Shown here one piece after another: positions 21,513-32,971 of a stretch of DNA of 64,000 nucleotides (positions are counted from its first letter, which is position 1; every line of letters starts with the position of its first letter). This DNA is from Chamaea fasciata (Eukaryota; Chordata; Aves; Passeriformes; Sylviidae), in assembly GCA_029207755.1 (NCBI GenBank), contig JARCOQ010000002.1, positions 14,523,156 to 14,587,155 on the forward strand, written 5' to 3'. The notes beneath the pieces are model-generated. The model worked only from the letters and a program-made list of their open reading frames with translations. It had not been told where the DNA came from and made no database searches. Made by a program: the position numbers and the translations under genes.

Positions 21513-22431
21513 TGTCACCATTGATGGAGATAGGGACGGGACGTTAACACACTAAAGATTATGGAGCAACGGCCCCTCTTTATTGTTCAGCAGCTCCTCT
21601 TATAAAGCTTCCAAATTTCCCTGCTGCAGTGCTGGTGTGTCCCTCACCCCGGCCAGCCCTGGCACCACCGCAAGCAAGGTACAGTCCAGTGATAGATATC
21701 ACTTTCCTGATCCTGTGGGTCTTGGTTTGACCTCAGGCGATTGTCGGCGATGGCAGGAGAAAGAAAGAGGGACTCTGCAAAGGGGTCAACCAACTGGGTT
21801 TATGGTTCCCACAGGGGACACAAGCGAAACTCATAGTGTCTGCCTCAGCAGAGCCAGGAGCACCTGAATACAGCTGCTTTTATTTGGGGGTGGAACTAGG
21901 GGATGGGTTCAGCCAAGGTCCAATCAGGAGAAACAGGGGAGTGGCTCTGAACATAATAGACAGTCACAGCAACAAACTACAGGGAGGTAGGAGGGGGGAG
22001 TTGGGATCCTGTCCAATCACTCAAGGCTCTCCCTGGAACTTTGCAGACACAAGGAGAGGGCCCAAAGTGACAGACAGGACCCGGGGATTACATAACATCT
22101 GATTGACAGGTAATTGTAACAGGGAAGAAACCAAGGGAAGTGAACCAAGGGGGTACATAGAATAAACCATTACAGAGAACAGCATGTGAATAAAACAGGA
22201 GTGCATCAAGTGATACGAAAAACGCACCACATTTCCCGTGCTTACAGACGTGATTAGTCAAGGGTCTTAATTCTACCTAGCTCACTGGCCAATGATATGG
22301 ATGTATCTGTGCTTCAGAGGAGTTGGCTGAAGTGTGGTGTCTAGGGACTTGTTTACTTCAAGCTAGGCTGGTCAAGCTGGTATCTGTTAAGCCAAATCAT
22401 CTGTGCAGATAGAGTCCAGCTATATCTGTCA
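21513..22431 (-). repeat. ERVK 3' LTR split by a nested LTR
   Basis: The parts at 21513-21621 and 22238-22431 together align with the 5' LTR at 31045-31343, including TATAAAGCTTCC and GCCAATGATATGGATGTATC. The 610-base insertion between them is flanked by TTTCCC on both sides. Confidence 0.88.
21622..22231 (-). mobile_element. solo LTR nested in the ERVK 3' LTR
   Basis: The insert begins TGCTGCAG and ends CACCACA (TG...CA) and is bounded by the 6-base duplication TTTCCC at 21616-21621 and 22232-22237. On the minus strand an AATAAA is followed by AGCAGCTGTATTCAG, a likely R region near 21870-21885, so the LTR points the same way as its host. No internal retroviral sequence is present, so it is a solo LTR. 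It must be younger than the host provirus. Confidence 0.82.
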
Positions 22432-22446
22432 TAGTTCCCCCTTCTC
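22432..22446 (-). other. polypurine tract of the ERVK provirus
   Basis: Read on the minus strand it is GAGAAGGGGGAACTA, directly before the 3' LTR start TGACAG. This is the place and composition expected for the plus-strand primer, and it fixes the LTR boundary. Confidence 0.75.
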
Positions 22447-23182
22447 AGTTTAATAAAAATGCAAAGCGTTCTCTGTTGTCTTACCTGCAATGGCCCTTTG
22501 CAAAAAAAATGACAGGGCAGCATGATGACGCATATAATTTTACTTGACAAGCGTAGCCTGTCTTAACCAGTGATGCATCCCACATACTGAAAATGTTACA
22601 TCCCTTCCCAGAAGCTGTCAGGTAGGATTACCAGCAATAGAACCTCTCAAATTGGCACACTGCAGGCCTATTATTGGAAGCTACAAACTTACAACTTAAC
22701 TCTATGAACAGGAAACATTTCAACTTTAGAACTGTGGGAAAATCTAATAACAGGAAAAGCAACTTGTCCAGTTTAGGTTTTTGCCTTAAATAAACTTGTT
22801 ACCTCAGAAAGGTTCCAGATCACTATGTATCTTTTGCATGAGTTGTTTAACTCACTGCTCCACAATGTCTGCTGCAGCTTCATCAGGAAGCTACTGTCTC
22901 TGGTCCGGAGCGGGATGCAGAGTAGAATGAACACACCTGGCAGGCATCCATCATGTTCCAGTGTCTGTGGAAACACAGGCATACCCATTTCCCCATGTAA
23001 TGACATCCCATTAACCTTCCCACTTGTTTGTGATAATGTCTTTTACCATTACTTTAGGTTTAGGTGGCTGGGCATCTCTAGATGACTGCAGTGTTAGGAA
23101 ATTACTTAAGATTACTGGGTTTCGGGATTGTTCTGGTACTGTTAAGTGACTCAAGGTGTAAACAGCTTTCACTACTTTGCTC

Positions 23183-23704
23183 TGTGGAGTTTCACTACAC
23201 ACTCCCCCAATGAATTTCTGCGTGAGGCCAGCATGTTATTAGCCCCATGAAGATTCATCACACTCTGAGGGCTGTCAGCAACCTCCCAGAAATGGCTTAA
23301 GAATAATTAGTGAGATGGCATGATCAGAGGTGTTTTGAAAAAGCAAAAAGATTTTAATTAAAGCAAAAATAACAAACTATAGAAAACAGAAAAATAAAAG
23401 CCGTGCACAGTTCAGGGAGGTTCCTTGCACCTGCCAAGACACCCTGAAATTGCCCTGAGAATCTCTCTCTTAAATATGCAATGATCTAGGAGGAGTTTTT
23501 GGCAAGCTGCCCAATAGAAAATAGCTACATTGCTTGAGGAGCAGCTCAAGGGTCCAACAGGTGCTTTTGTCCTGGCACTGGGACAGTTATAGTGAGAAGA
23601 GCATAGAAGTTTCTGGTTCATCTTCTTCATAAGTTCAGGGTTGAGGCTTAAACTCTTTTCCTAATATGGGAACATCTGCTCGGGTGTGGGGGTGCACTGC
23701 AACA
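23183..23704 (-). mobile_element. probable nested LTR downstream of pol
   Basis: It starts TGTGGAG and ends GCAACA on the plus strand (TG...CA). On the minus strand it has a TATA-like ATATTTAAGAG near 23475 and an ATTAAAATC poly(A)-like site near 23355. No clear target duplication was found, so a remnant of env or noncoding proviral sequence is possible. Confidence 0.4.
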
Positions 23705-24234
23705 TCTCATCATTTTTAATTTTAGTAAAAAAAAAAAGAAAAAAGTAAAATAGATACCTTGAAAAAATTCTCACCCTTTGTGCTGAATAACTTCTTATTG
23801 CTTTATAACTTGGTTTTTTAACACAACTGCAGTTTTTTATGTATTAAATTATTTTGAATTTTTTACCCTTTCTTCTTTTCCAGCCAATTACTTCAGTTAC
23901 TAATTTTTTAAGATTAAAATTCAGTCTCTCATTGCTTTGGAACTATAATTTGCTTTATAGTCTGGTGAGATGTTTTCAGGTGGACTATATTCTCTTCTTT
24001 ATATAGAACTGGGACTTACAGACCTTTAAACTTTTTTAACATACAATTAGAAAACAAGATAACATGACAGTGATAACTTATAAAAACTTTCTCAGTACAA
24101 AGAATACTCTGCTGAGTAATCTATAACTAGTGCAAGCTTTATAAAAACTCAGTCTCTGCTTTGAAAATGTTCCAGTGTCCATACTGCTGGTTTGTGTCAA
24201 GGGGTAGGAGTCGTTTTGAAGCCATGGTCTGTGG

Positions 24235-25142
24235 TCACTCAATGTCCTTTGCATGTTTTTCTTTGGGTGAGTTCTGCTGCTCTTTCATCTGCCACAGTTG
24301 TGGCTTAATTTTTTTTGCAGGAATCCATTTAGGGCCCGCACCTGTGGAAACACACACAAAACCTCTCCCCCATGTTATAAGAGGATAGGGCCCCAAAACT
24401 TGTCCTGTTTCAGGATCTTTTATGGACACTGGTGGCTGTTCCTTGAGCTTCACTTGATCAGTGTTACTAAACTGTCTGAAAATTGGGGGCATCTCTTCCA
24501 TAAAATAATTATTTTAAAAAGTTAAAGACATATATAGCTTTATTTACCTTTCTGCTGTAGAGAGCACTTCTGCTCCTCCTTTTACTCTTTCCGGGAGTAT
24601 TTTCAGTTATCTGTGTGCTCTTTCTACAATAGATTGGCCTGTGGATGAATGAGGTATTTCTGTAGTGTGTTTGATCCCCCATATGTTGAAAAACTGCTGT
24701 AATTTGTGCAAATGTAAGCTGGTCCATTGTCTGTTTTGATTTACTGAGGGATGCCTAGGGATGAGAATGCCTGGAGGAAATGCTGAATTTCATCTTTGGT
24801 CCTTTCTCCATCATGTGCTGAAGTATAAATTGCTCCTGAAAATGTGTTTATAGAGAGATGTATGTGTTTGAATTTTCCAAATTATTGATATTATGTTACA
24901 TCTGTTTGCCATATCTGTAGGCTGTTTAAACCTCGGGGGATTACCTCTGTTGGTGTTACTGGGATGGCTAGTTTTTGGCAGTCTGGACATGGTTGGACTA
25001 TTGGTTTAGCTTGAATTTGAGAGATGTTAAACATTTTTACCAGGGCTGATGCATTCTGGTGAAAGAATGCATGGTTTATTTGAACCTGTTCAATAACATT
25101 TGGTAGTGTGTTCTGTATTGTCATTGCCAGAAGGTCTGCCAT
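24235..25142 (-). pseudogene. ERVK integrase remnant
   Basis: Reading right to left: the HHCC zinc-binding domain (NHAFFHQNASALVKMF and PCPDCQKL, at about 25090-24990), the first catalytic Asp in IWQTDVT (about 24895), the second Asp in KTDNGPAY (about 24735), the Glu in GQSIVERAHR (about 24620) in another frame, and the C-terminal domain with GPKWIPAKKIKP. Stops and frameshifts interrupt it, including one just after WQTDVT. All catalytic positions are still recognisable, but no intact enzyme can be read. Confidence 0.8.
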
Positions 25143-25218
25143 TGCATTGCCTTCTTTTTGCTATGAAACCTGGGAGGACAGTGTGTGATCTAATATGTGC
25201 GATAAAATAAGGTTGCTG

Positions 25219-25682
25219 TTAAGAAGAAAGATTCATTTTTTTAGTAAACTGTATAATTGATGATTTGAAACTTCTTTTAGCAGAGATCCCTCTGCTCTCT
25301 CCACCATACCTGCAACATAAAAGGAATCTGTAATCAAGTAATAAGGAAACATGAACTTGGAAAACGCATGCACAACAGCTGCTAGCTCCACAATCCGGGT
25401 AGGGCCTTCTACTTTTTCGATGTCTGATTCTCATTCTTTGGTGTCTGGATTCAGCCAAGTGATTACAGATTTCTGAGACTTCTCTGAGCCATCTGTAAAA
25501 AAGGTGATTGCCTCTAGAGGTGTGTGACTCCTTAGAGGTTTCTGAATTAATTTCAAAGGTGAATTTAATAACTTACGTTTAGGGTAATGAACTGAGATTT
25601 TTCCTGCAAAATTTGTAAGGGCAATTTGCAAAACTTCTGAATTTTGAATTAACCGTTCTAAAGACATAAATTTGACTGGCAA
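25219..25682 (-). pseudogene. ERVK RNase H remnant
   Basis: ITFFTDGSEKSQK contains the first catalytic Asp in the TDGS motif of retroviral RNase H. The domain then breaks into a second frame at about 25458-25219. It sits between reverse transcriptase and integrase as expected. Confidence 0.7.
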
Positions 25683-25990
25683 AAATATTTCTGAAATATT
25701 CTTTGCCTGAAAGAGAAAACATTCAGGAACTGCTTTTTATTATGAGCTGAGACATAATTTCAGGGCAGGTTGTTATAGTTTTACCCATTTGTCAAGACAA
25801 AGACCCATTCTAGTATTACCAGATGGTCCTTCTTCTCCAGATCCAGTTGAAAAATCAACCCATGAAGTTGTGGAATTTCTCCTAAAACTGCAAACAAAAA
25901 GGCTGGGCTGGGATTATAACGGTGTGCCTGATGTGATTGAATGGCTTCTAGCACTTCTTCCAAGGCATTTTGAGCTTCTTCGATGAGTTC

Positions 25991-26926
25991 TCATGGTGAA
26001 TTTAATGCTGTGTCTCTTTCTAGTAAGTCAAATAAAGGGTTTAGGTCCTGATTTGTAGTTCCTAGCAGAGGTCTGATCCAATTGATAGTTCCTATGAGTT
26101 TCTGCATTTCTTTAAGTGTTTTTGGATTGTCTCTCAGTTGAAGCATTTGTGGTGTTATGGTCCGTTCTGTAATCTTGTATCCTGAGTACTTCCAAGAAGG
26201 AAGCTGCTGTATTTTTTCCTTGAGAAAATTTACAGTGAATCCTGCCTCCTGCACTGCTGAGATGATCAGTTCTGATGTTTCCTGCATGGATGCTTCGTCT
26301 TCAGCTGCTACTAAGATATCATCCATGTAGTGCAGTATGAGAAAATTTGGATGTTATGCACAAACTGGAGAAAGTATTTCTGCAACATACCATTGGCAGA
26401 TAGTCAGGGAGTTACGCATGCCTTGCAGCAAGACTTTCCAATGGTATCTCCTTAACGGAGCTTGCTGGTTAATAGATGGAATAGAAAAGGCAAATGGTTG
26501 TGTGTCAGCAGGATGCAGACTAATATTAAAGAAACAGTCTTTTAAATCAATAAGAGTTAATGTTCAATCTTTAGGAATCATAACTGGTAAAGGTAAACCT
26601 ATTTGCAATGAGCCCATCTCTACAATAACTTAGTTACTTTTTCTGAGATCATGTAACAACCTCCATTTTCTACTGTTTGGCTTTCTGATTACAAAAACTG
26701 GAGTGTTCCAAGGGCTGGTAGTTGGAGCTAGATGTCCTTTGTCTAATAGTTCTTGTACTGATTGTTCCAGAGTGGCAAGTTTTTCTGCTGGTAGGGGCCA
26801 CTGGTTTTCCCAAATAGGTGTGTTAGAGGTCCATGTAAATTTTAAGGTGTCACGCTCATGTACAGCCGGTATTAAAAATTTATTTCTATTTTCAGACCCC
26901 ATTGTGATAGAATGTCCCTTCCCCAA
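25991..26926 (-). pseudogene. ERVK reverse transcriptase remnant
   Basis: The fingers region at 26926-26630 shows QWPLPAEKL, SPWNTPVFVIRKPNS and WRLLHDLRK. The catalytic YMDD is at 26329-26318, followed by ILVAAEDE. The thumb/connection start (LQKLIGTINWIRP-type) lies at about 26100-26050. At least one frame break separates the fingers from the YMDD. Pol belongs to the betaretrovirus-like class. Confidence 0.85.
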
Positions 26927-26939
26927 AGAACTATATCTA

Positions 26940-27627
26940 TAAATGTCTTGGTGGTAGCAATGCCACCCTCGGGTCCCTCAAAAGTAACAGGGTGTAAGGT
27001 GTGAAAGCTGTCACAGTGACCTCCAATACCTGCTAGTTGATCCAGCATAGGAATGATGGTCCAATCTTGCGGCTGTTGATTTTTAGGTATCAGAGTGACA
27101 TCGGCACCGGTATTGATCAGGCCTGTGAGGGTGATGGTCTTCCCAAGATGCTTTAGGACACAGGTGAGATGCGGCTGCTAGCAACTGATCTGTCTTGTCC
27201 AAGTGATGAAAGATGTGTCACTGCATCACTCTGATAGGAGAAAAGCTTGCACTGTGATTAGTCCTTTAGGTAAGAAACAAGGGGGGTCAGGACAGACAGC
27301 TAAAACAGTGATTTCTTGTGAGGATGTTACAGACAGTACAGTTGGTAAAACATAAAATCCTTCGGCATGAACTCTGCTCACTCCCATTATTGAAAATTCA
27401 TGAGGTTTTGGTTCAGGACCTAGCTGTGCTGTGGACATTGCACAATGGATGAAATCTGTTATCATTAACTGGCTGGGCTGTGCAAAACGGGTGTACCAAA
27501 CGGGTACCTGGGGAGATTGTGGCTGGTAATTTGGATATGGTTTGTTGCAGCTGTGAACCTGATGGTCAGTTGTGATTACTGGCATGTTGGACAGGGATTC
27601 TTGTGTCATAGTGCACCATTGCTTCAT
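26940..27627 (-). pseudogene. ERVK dUTPase-like/protease region
   Basis: At 27120-27100 the protease active-site motif appears as LINTGADVTLIP, with Asn (codon at 27114-27112) in place of the catalytic Asp of DTGA. It continues to the protease C-terminal half with GIGGHCDSFHT. The preceding frame at 27627-27226 ends in PPCFLPKGLITVQAFLL, which resembles the end of the dUTPase domain that precedes protease in this class. Confidence 0.6.
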
Positions 27628-30193
27628 GCTTGGCTGTTCATTTCCCCAGAGATGACATCTGCAGACCTGTACTGAACGAGAGCAGTATCTTTGTAACGCA
27701 GTACAGCTGTTTAAAGATCTATAACTGGGAAATATTAGTTCTTTTGGTGTTGACTCAGCAAAAGGGCTGGACTGTGAATGGAAATATTGTTGGAATAGAG
27801 GTATCTTAATTTGTCACGAAGAAAATCTCGTTCAACACTGTAAGGTAATGAAGTCTAGGTGAATACCTCTGGGTACTGCTCACTTGCCCCCATAAGTACT
27901 GGCATGAAGCTTCTAGCACAGAAAAGGGCTGCAGTGGCTCCTTAAGGGTAAAGAGTTTCAGAGCAGAGAAATTAGGATATAAACCCATTAAAAATAACAA
28001 TATGATTAAAGCTTAATTTTTTCTTTCAACAAAGGTTTTTACAAGCCCACAGTATGGGGCAACAGAATTGTTTTTGAGCTTTAGGGCTTTACATTGTTGC
28101 ATAATTTTTAAGTGGCTGAGAACAAAACTTACTATAGATTTTGAAATGCCATAACTTAAACTGTAAGATTTTTCAAAGAGGAGAAGAGATACCTTAATGT
28201 TTTCTCTTCTTTGGAAGGTACTTTGAAAAAACACATCAGTTAATTTCTGCTTGAAGGGACAGCGTACAATTAGAATTATTACAGAAGCATCTATTCATAA
28301 AAGTAACTTTAAATGAAGGTTTGGGATAGTGATAACATTGGCATAATATCAGTACTGACTCTTTAAATCGTATAGGAATTGCTAGTTGAATAATAAGGGC
28401 AGAAAATGTCTACCAATTAGTTGTGGGAAAGGACAGGTTTAGCTCACAGCTGCAAACACTCCTGACAGCAATTGACAATTTGAATTCAAAATAGTGGGTT
28501 TAGTTTTTCAGGTTGATTGAGCAAACATGATGCCTGTAGAGTGCACAAAAGCAAAATCAACAAGCATTGTACTATAAAGTTCAAGAACATATTAGGCAAG
28601 CTGTAGTCCATATTTTTAACACTGGCATAATACCTTCACAGTAACTGCAAGAGGACTAGCTAATGAAGATATTATATGAATCAGTTTCAAGTTTAGCACA
28701 TGCAAATGCTGCAGTCTCCCGTCTTGGGGAAGAGGCTATTAAACTAGCCCAACTTTTTCCTTTATTTAGTATTAGCTTATCAGAGTTTGCAGGGTGTGAA
28801 AGCTTTAGTAGAGTCAAAGCAGTGTCAGGCAGAGTGGCAGTGGTGCTCTGCTAACATATTGGAGGGAGGGCACGCTTCACCAGGCACACGCTACTATGTG
28901 TGGAGGATAGGAGCTCAGCGCTGCCTTTGTCGGCATTGCCTTGGCCGGCGCTCCTAAGTTCCTTGGTTTGCTTCTTCACAGCCCTTTTGTAGAGAGCTGC
29001 TGATGTCTTGCTGGGCCTGCCGAGACCGTGGCTTGCCCCTTGCTGCCACGCAGCAGCTGTGCCATGTGGCTGGTGCCATGTTTTCAGGACAGCCCGATCA
29101 CTACTGCCACGACGGCACCATGCCCCCGCATGCCTCCCCCCACTGTCTCTGCCACCCCTTTTCACTTGTTGGGCTCCCCACAGGGGCTTTGCCCATGCCT
29201 GATAAACTTATAGTTGTTGGCTAAAGGCATAGAAGGGCTCGGAGGGAAAGCTGTGGTGACACAAGCATCATTCTTTGTCTGGTCTGCTGATGCAGAGCGG
29301 CGGTTTGGATTTGGTTGCAAATGCAATAAAATACAGTGTTCTGTAGAGGGATGATAGCTCTGGCTTTCTCTGGTGTCTCCTGCATCCCTTGCCTGTATAT
29401 ATTCCAGAGACAGCTCCAACTCCAGCAGGGGTGGTGCACTCGAGACAGCAGCTTTGCTTCCAGGTAATTTGTTTCCAGGATCTCCTGGTGATGACCTGTG
29501 CCCAGAGGCTGGGTCGGAGACACAGGCACACCCCTAGAGGGCTGAATTGGAGGTACTGGCAAGCCCCACAGAGGCGTGGTCTTGGAGCTGGCCCACCCGG
29601 TCTCAGGTGGAGGCATTCCTGGCACGCATGTGTGGTAGCAGGGGGTGCATGTGGTCCTTGTGTGCGCCGATCCGGTAGCTGCGTAGGCACGGTTGGAGCT
29701 GTGGGCCGCTCCGTGCCATGAGAACCGTGCAGCCCATACAGCTCACAGAGGGTGTAGATGGCTCTTGTAAGCACTGATCAAATCCTTGCACATGCACAGT
29801 TGGAATAGGTGTAGGAAGCTCTGCTTCTGTGAGAGCTGGGCGTCTCCATGGTGCGGTAACAGAGCTATTATAGTCGGGGGGATCACAGAGCATGGCTCAG
29901 CAGCAGATAAGGCTTTGCGGTGGCCAGGGGCTCGGCAGTTGCCAGGTGCCTGGCAGGAGCTAGTGACCTGCGCTGTGTCACACCAGCCAGTGGCAGGTGC
30001 GGCCCCGTGGCAAGCAGGCATCTCGTAGCAGCTGCACACAGTCTCACTGCAGATGGGAGGGGTTGCAGAGGTTCCTGCCGACACGGCACAACAGAGCAGT
30101 AGAACACGGGGTGGTCTCAGGGGTTTCTGCTGGTCTGGCAGGACCCAGGGCAGCAGAGCATGGAGTGGCAAAGTGGAGTTCGGCTGCGGCACT
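27628..30193 (-). pseudogene. ERVK gag middle and 3' part, unresolved
   Basis: GC-rich, proline-coding frames at about 29160-30190 in several phases suit the linker region between matrix and capsid. The part at 27628-29160 should hold capsid and nucleocapsid, but I could not recognise the major homology region or zinc knuckles in a continuous frame. Confidence 0.45.
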
Positions 30194-30720
30194 TTATGCC
30201 AGCAGCACGTCCCCCCCAGTGGCAGACGATGGCATGGTCCCAGGCGACCGGGGGTTGCTCTGCTGTGGTAGCATCTCTGCAGGGGTCGGCGGTGCAGTCC
30301 TAGGCGGTTTCACGGCGTGCTGTGACTTCTTCACCCGTTCTTCTCTCCCACTCACCTGGCGTGGCATCTGCATCCCCCCCGCCGCCTCCACTGGTGTAGC
30401 GCTTTCGCTGCTTGCCTTGGTGGGTGGCGCCCGCTGTGATTCCTCTGCCATCTTTGCTTCTTGCTCCCTCTTCAACTGTTCCAGCAAGTCCATGACGAGC
30501 CTCCAGGGTTTTATAACGTTGATGGCTGTCTTGCCGCCTGTGGAGGTTGAGGCAAGCATATCTCGGCTAACCCGCTCCCAAGTTTTTAAGTCTAGGGCAT
30601 TCCCTTCAGACACATTTAATTTGTGGCTCTCACACCAGCTCCGCAGGGCTAGCAGAGCCCGCTCATCATGTTTTATCCCTCTCCTTTTTAGAAAGAAAGT
30701 CCATTTCTTCAGAGAGAGAT
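30194..30720 (-). pseudogene. ERVK gag matrix remnant
   Basis: The minus strand reads WTFFLKRRGIKHDERALLAL, then LNVSEGNALDLKTWERVSRD, then a proline-rich linker with PPTKASSE and PPRTAPPTPAEM. The LKxRG(I/V) and LxTWxRVxxD pattern is the N-terminal matrix domain of betaretroviral gag. The upstream start is damaged by a stop close to the expected initiation point. Confidence 0.75.
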
Positions 30721-30818
30721 TTTACGGTGTCAAGCCCCCGGCTCCCATGTTCCCAGCAGTGTCTTTATTCTGTGAAGGGGGTTCTAGACCCACATGGCTC
30801 ACTCTGCCACCTTCCGCA

Positions 30819-31000
30819 GCAATATTCCACTGCTCCGCCAGGACTGTGCAGCAATTCCCCTGCCCGCGGCACTATCCCACCGCCTTTTGCAACCTCACCG
30901 GCTGTCTGCAGCAATCCCACTGCTGTGTGGCACTATCCCACTACCTCCTGCAGCCTCATCGGCTATCCACAGCAGTCCTGCTGCTCCCCTGTCTCCCTGC
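30819..31000 (-). repeat. 60-base tandem repeats in the ERVK leader
   Basis: Units begin GCAGCAAT(T)CCC at 30848 and 30908 with a period of exactly 60 bases. A partial unit starts at about 30819 and another at 30968. GGCACTATCCCAC and the GCAACCTCACCGGCT / GCAGCCTCATCGGCT pair recur in each full unit. They lie between the 5' LTR and gag. Confidence 0.75.
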
Positions 31001-31044
31001 AAAACCACAGCCGGTTGGTGCTATCATGTCAGGAGATCACAAGA

Positions 31045-31343
31045 TGTCGCTGTTGATGGAGACAAGGACGCGACGTTAACACACTGAAGCTCATGTAGCA
31101 ACAGCCGCTCTTGTTCGGCGGCTCCTTTTATAAAGCTTCCAGATTTTCCATGCTTACAGATATGATTGGTCAAGGGTCTTAACTCCGCCTAGCTCACTGG
31201 CCAATGATATGGATGTATCAGTGCTTCACAGGAGTTGGCTGAATTGTGGTGTCTAGGGTCTTGTTTACTTCAGGCTAGGCTGATCGAGCCGGTATCTGTT
31301 AAGCCAAATCATCTGTGCAGATAGAGTCCAACTATATCTGTCA
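31045..31343 (-). repeat. ERVK 5' LTR
   Basis: 299 bases, TGACAGATATAG to GCGACA on the minus strand. TATAAAAGG (about 31133-31125 in its sense) is the TATA box. It aligns with the outer parts of the 3' LTR. Confidence 0.85.
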
Positions 31344-31351
31344 TACCGGTT
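31344..31351. repeat. target-site duplication, right copy, of the ERVK provirus
   Basis: TACCGGTT directly follows the LTR end CTGTCA and pairs with TACCAGTT at 21505-21512. Confidence 0.6.
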
Positions 31352-32870
31352 TGTTTCTTTGGGAGTTTTCAGTAAGAGACTTTGCTCAAATCTCAGTTTT
31401 GAAATATTTTTTAACAGTCTGACAGATCACCTGTAACCATGCGGGTGTCAGTGCATTCAAGATATTTAAGCCTGTGTGCATTCTTCAGAAGTTGTGTTTC
31501 AATCTTTTACATTTTTCATGGGAATAATAGGCAAGATTAAGTGATACAGAAATAGGGCTCCTGGGGCCCTATTCAGTGGACACTACACTGGCCCTTTGGA
31601 AATTTTCACAGAGCCAAATCTGGAATGGGTTCTGGATTTGTTTCTGGTGATAAGTTATTGATAAGGTGATTTTTTACTTCCTAGCCTTAGTAGCTTCTTA
31701 CAGAATGAACCATATGCTGCACTTGATTTCTTCACAACTGATCTTACAAAATAGTTTTTGAAGGAGGTGATGAGTAGTTTGAATTTCTTAAGACAGTTTA
31801 CGTAGCAACTGTAAAACATGTTTACTCTTACTTCTGAGAAGTTTTAAAGATTAATACTTATCCTTATTATCTTGTCTTCAGTAGATATTCTTGCTAATAG
31901 TTGGGTTTGGGATAGAGTAGTACCTGAGAAAGGATGATTCCAGGATGGAAATCTTGGTGACCTCTTCTATTCTGGATATTTAAATAGTAGTCATGTTTTG
32001 CTTTTTCTCCAATTTTTTTTTTCTTCCTTTGTACCTCAACTTCCTGTTTCTTTTGCTATGAGTTCATGATGTTATTTTTTGTAAATTGTTAATATAATTG
32101 GGCCTGGTTTTTATCATATGAGTTCTATAGTTATGGTATATGTGCTGGTTAGTGAAAAACAGCAATACCAGACAAGCTGTGTCTTTTCAGATCAAATGCT
32201 GTAATTCTTTGTTTCCCACTTACGTTCCCAACAGACTCCAGTGTTCTACAGGGCATGAAAATCTGCAGCGTTAGTGAGAATGTCATCACAGAATAGCTTT
32301 TCCTTTCATTACTAGCATTCTGCTTTAGTTTGGGACTTAACAAGATCCGTTCATTGTGCTTGTATCATCAACCGTTCACCTGTGGGAGGCATAGGTGGAA
32401 AGATGGGGTAGTCAGCAAACGCTTTGTTGTTGACTTAATTTACTTATGAAGAAATCATGGATCTTCTATCTTCCTGCCTCCTGCAGCATTTCATGTAATA
32501 AAATGCTGCTTAAATTTATAAGCAACTTTCACCCATGCTAGGAAGCTAGTTTGAATTTTCAGGTGTGCTTTGCTGTAGCAACAACAAAAGAAATCCATGA
32601 ATTTGGGTACCTCCAAGAGAATCAGGCTTCGGGCTCTGTACAAATGTCTTAATAGTCCCATGTTTGCTTCTAGATCATTTGTTTGAGGACAGATATAGTA
32701 ATATATTTTGTGAAATCTGTATTAGCTTTTGGATTTATTTTTTTAAGATGAATTGTTGGCTTTAAAAGGATATTCTGGTCCTGGATTTAAAAAAAGTATG
32801 ATATGACTCAAAACGTTGTCTATTCATGTTGGTCTGTGACTTACACAAAAAAATTGTTTTCTGTTCATAG
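31352..32870 (+). other. GABPA: GABPA intron 1, 3' part
   Basis: AT-rich, with no recognised element. It ends in the acceptor gttttctgttcatag at 32870, which begins the untranslated part of the first coding exon. Confidence 0.6.
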
Positions 32871-32894
32871 CTCTGTTCTTAAGACATTGCAGCC

Positions 32895-32971
32895 ATGACT
32901 AAGAGAGAGGCAGAGGAGCTGATAGAAATTGAAATTGATGGAACTGAGAAACAGGAGTGCACTGAAGAAAG
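32895..32971 (+). CDS. GABPA: GABPA coding exon 1: acidic N-terminus
   Basis: The ATG stands in a favourable context (GCAGCCATGA) and is followed by [20 protein letters not shown]. It ends with two bases of a Ser codon and donor gtatgt. The exon also has about 24 untranslated bases from 32871. Confidence 0.95.

Larger units (their letters stand above)
21513..31343 (-). mobile_element. nearly full-length betaretrovirus-like (ERVK) provirus in GABPA intron 1
   Basis: The element lies antisense to GABPA. On the minus strand the order is 5' LTR (31343-31045), leader with 60-base repeats, gag, dUTPase/protease, reverse transcriptase, RNase H, integrase, polypurine tract, 3' LTR (22431-21513). The whole is flanked by an imperfect 8-base duplication. 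All genes carry stops and frame breaks, and the two LTRs differ at roughly one position in ten by eye, so it is old and inactive. No env could be recognised between integrase and the 3' LTR. A probable extra LTR sits at 23183-23704 and a solo LTR inside the 3' LTR. Confidence 0.88.

Noticed and set aside
22447..24234. ERVK env gene
   Set aside because: No envelope motifs were recognised. Part of the region looks like another LTR.
29997..31079. Open frame of 360 codons on the plus strand
   Set aside because: It is antisense to the gag, leader and 5' LTR of the ERVK provirus. Its repetition comes from the leader repeats and GC-rich gag sequence.
30819..31690. CRISPR array
   Set aside because: The only regularly spaced repeats are contiguous tandem repeats with no spacers, inside retroviral leader DNA of a vertebrate.
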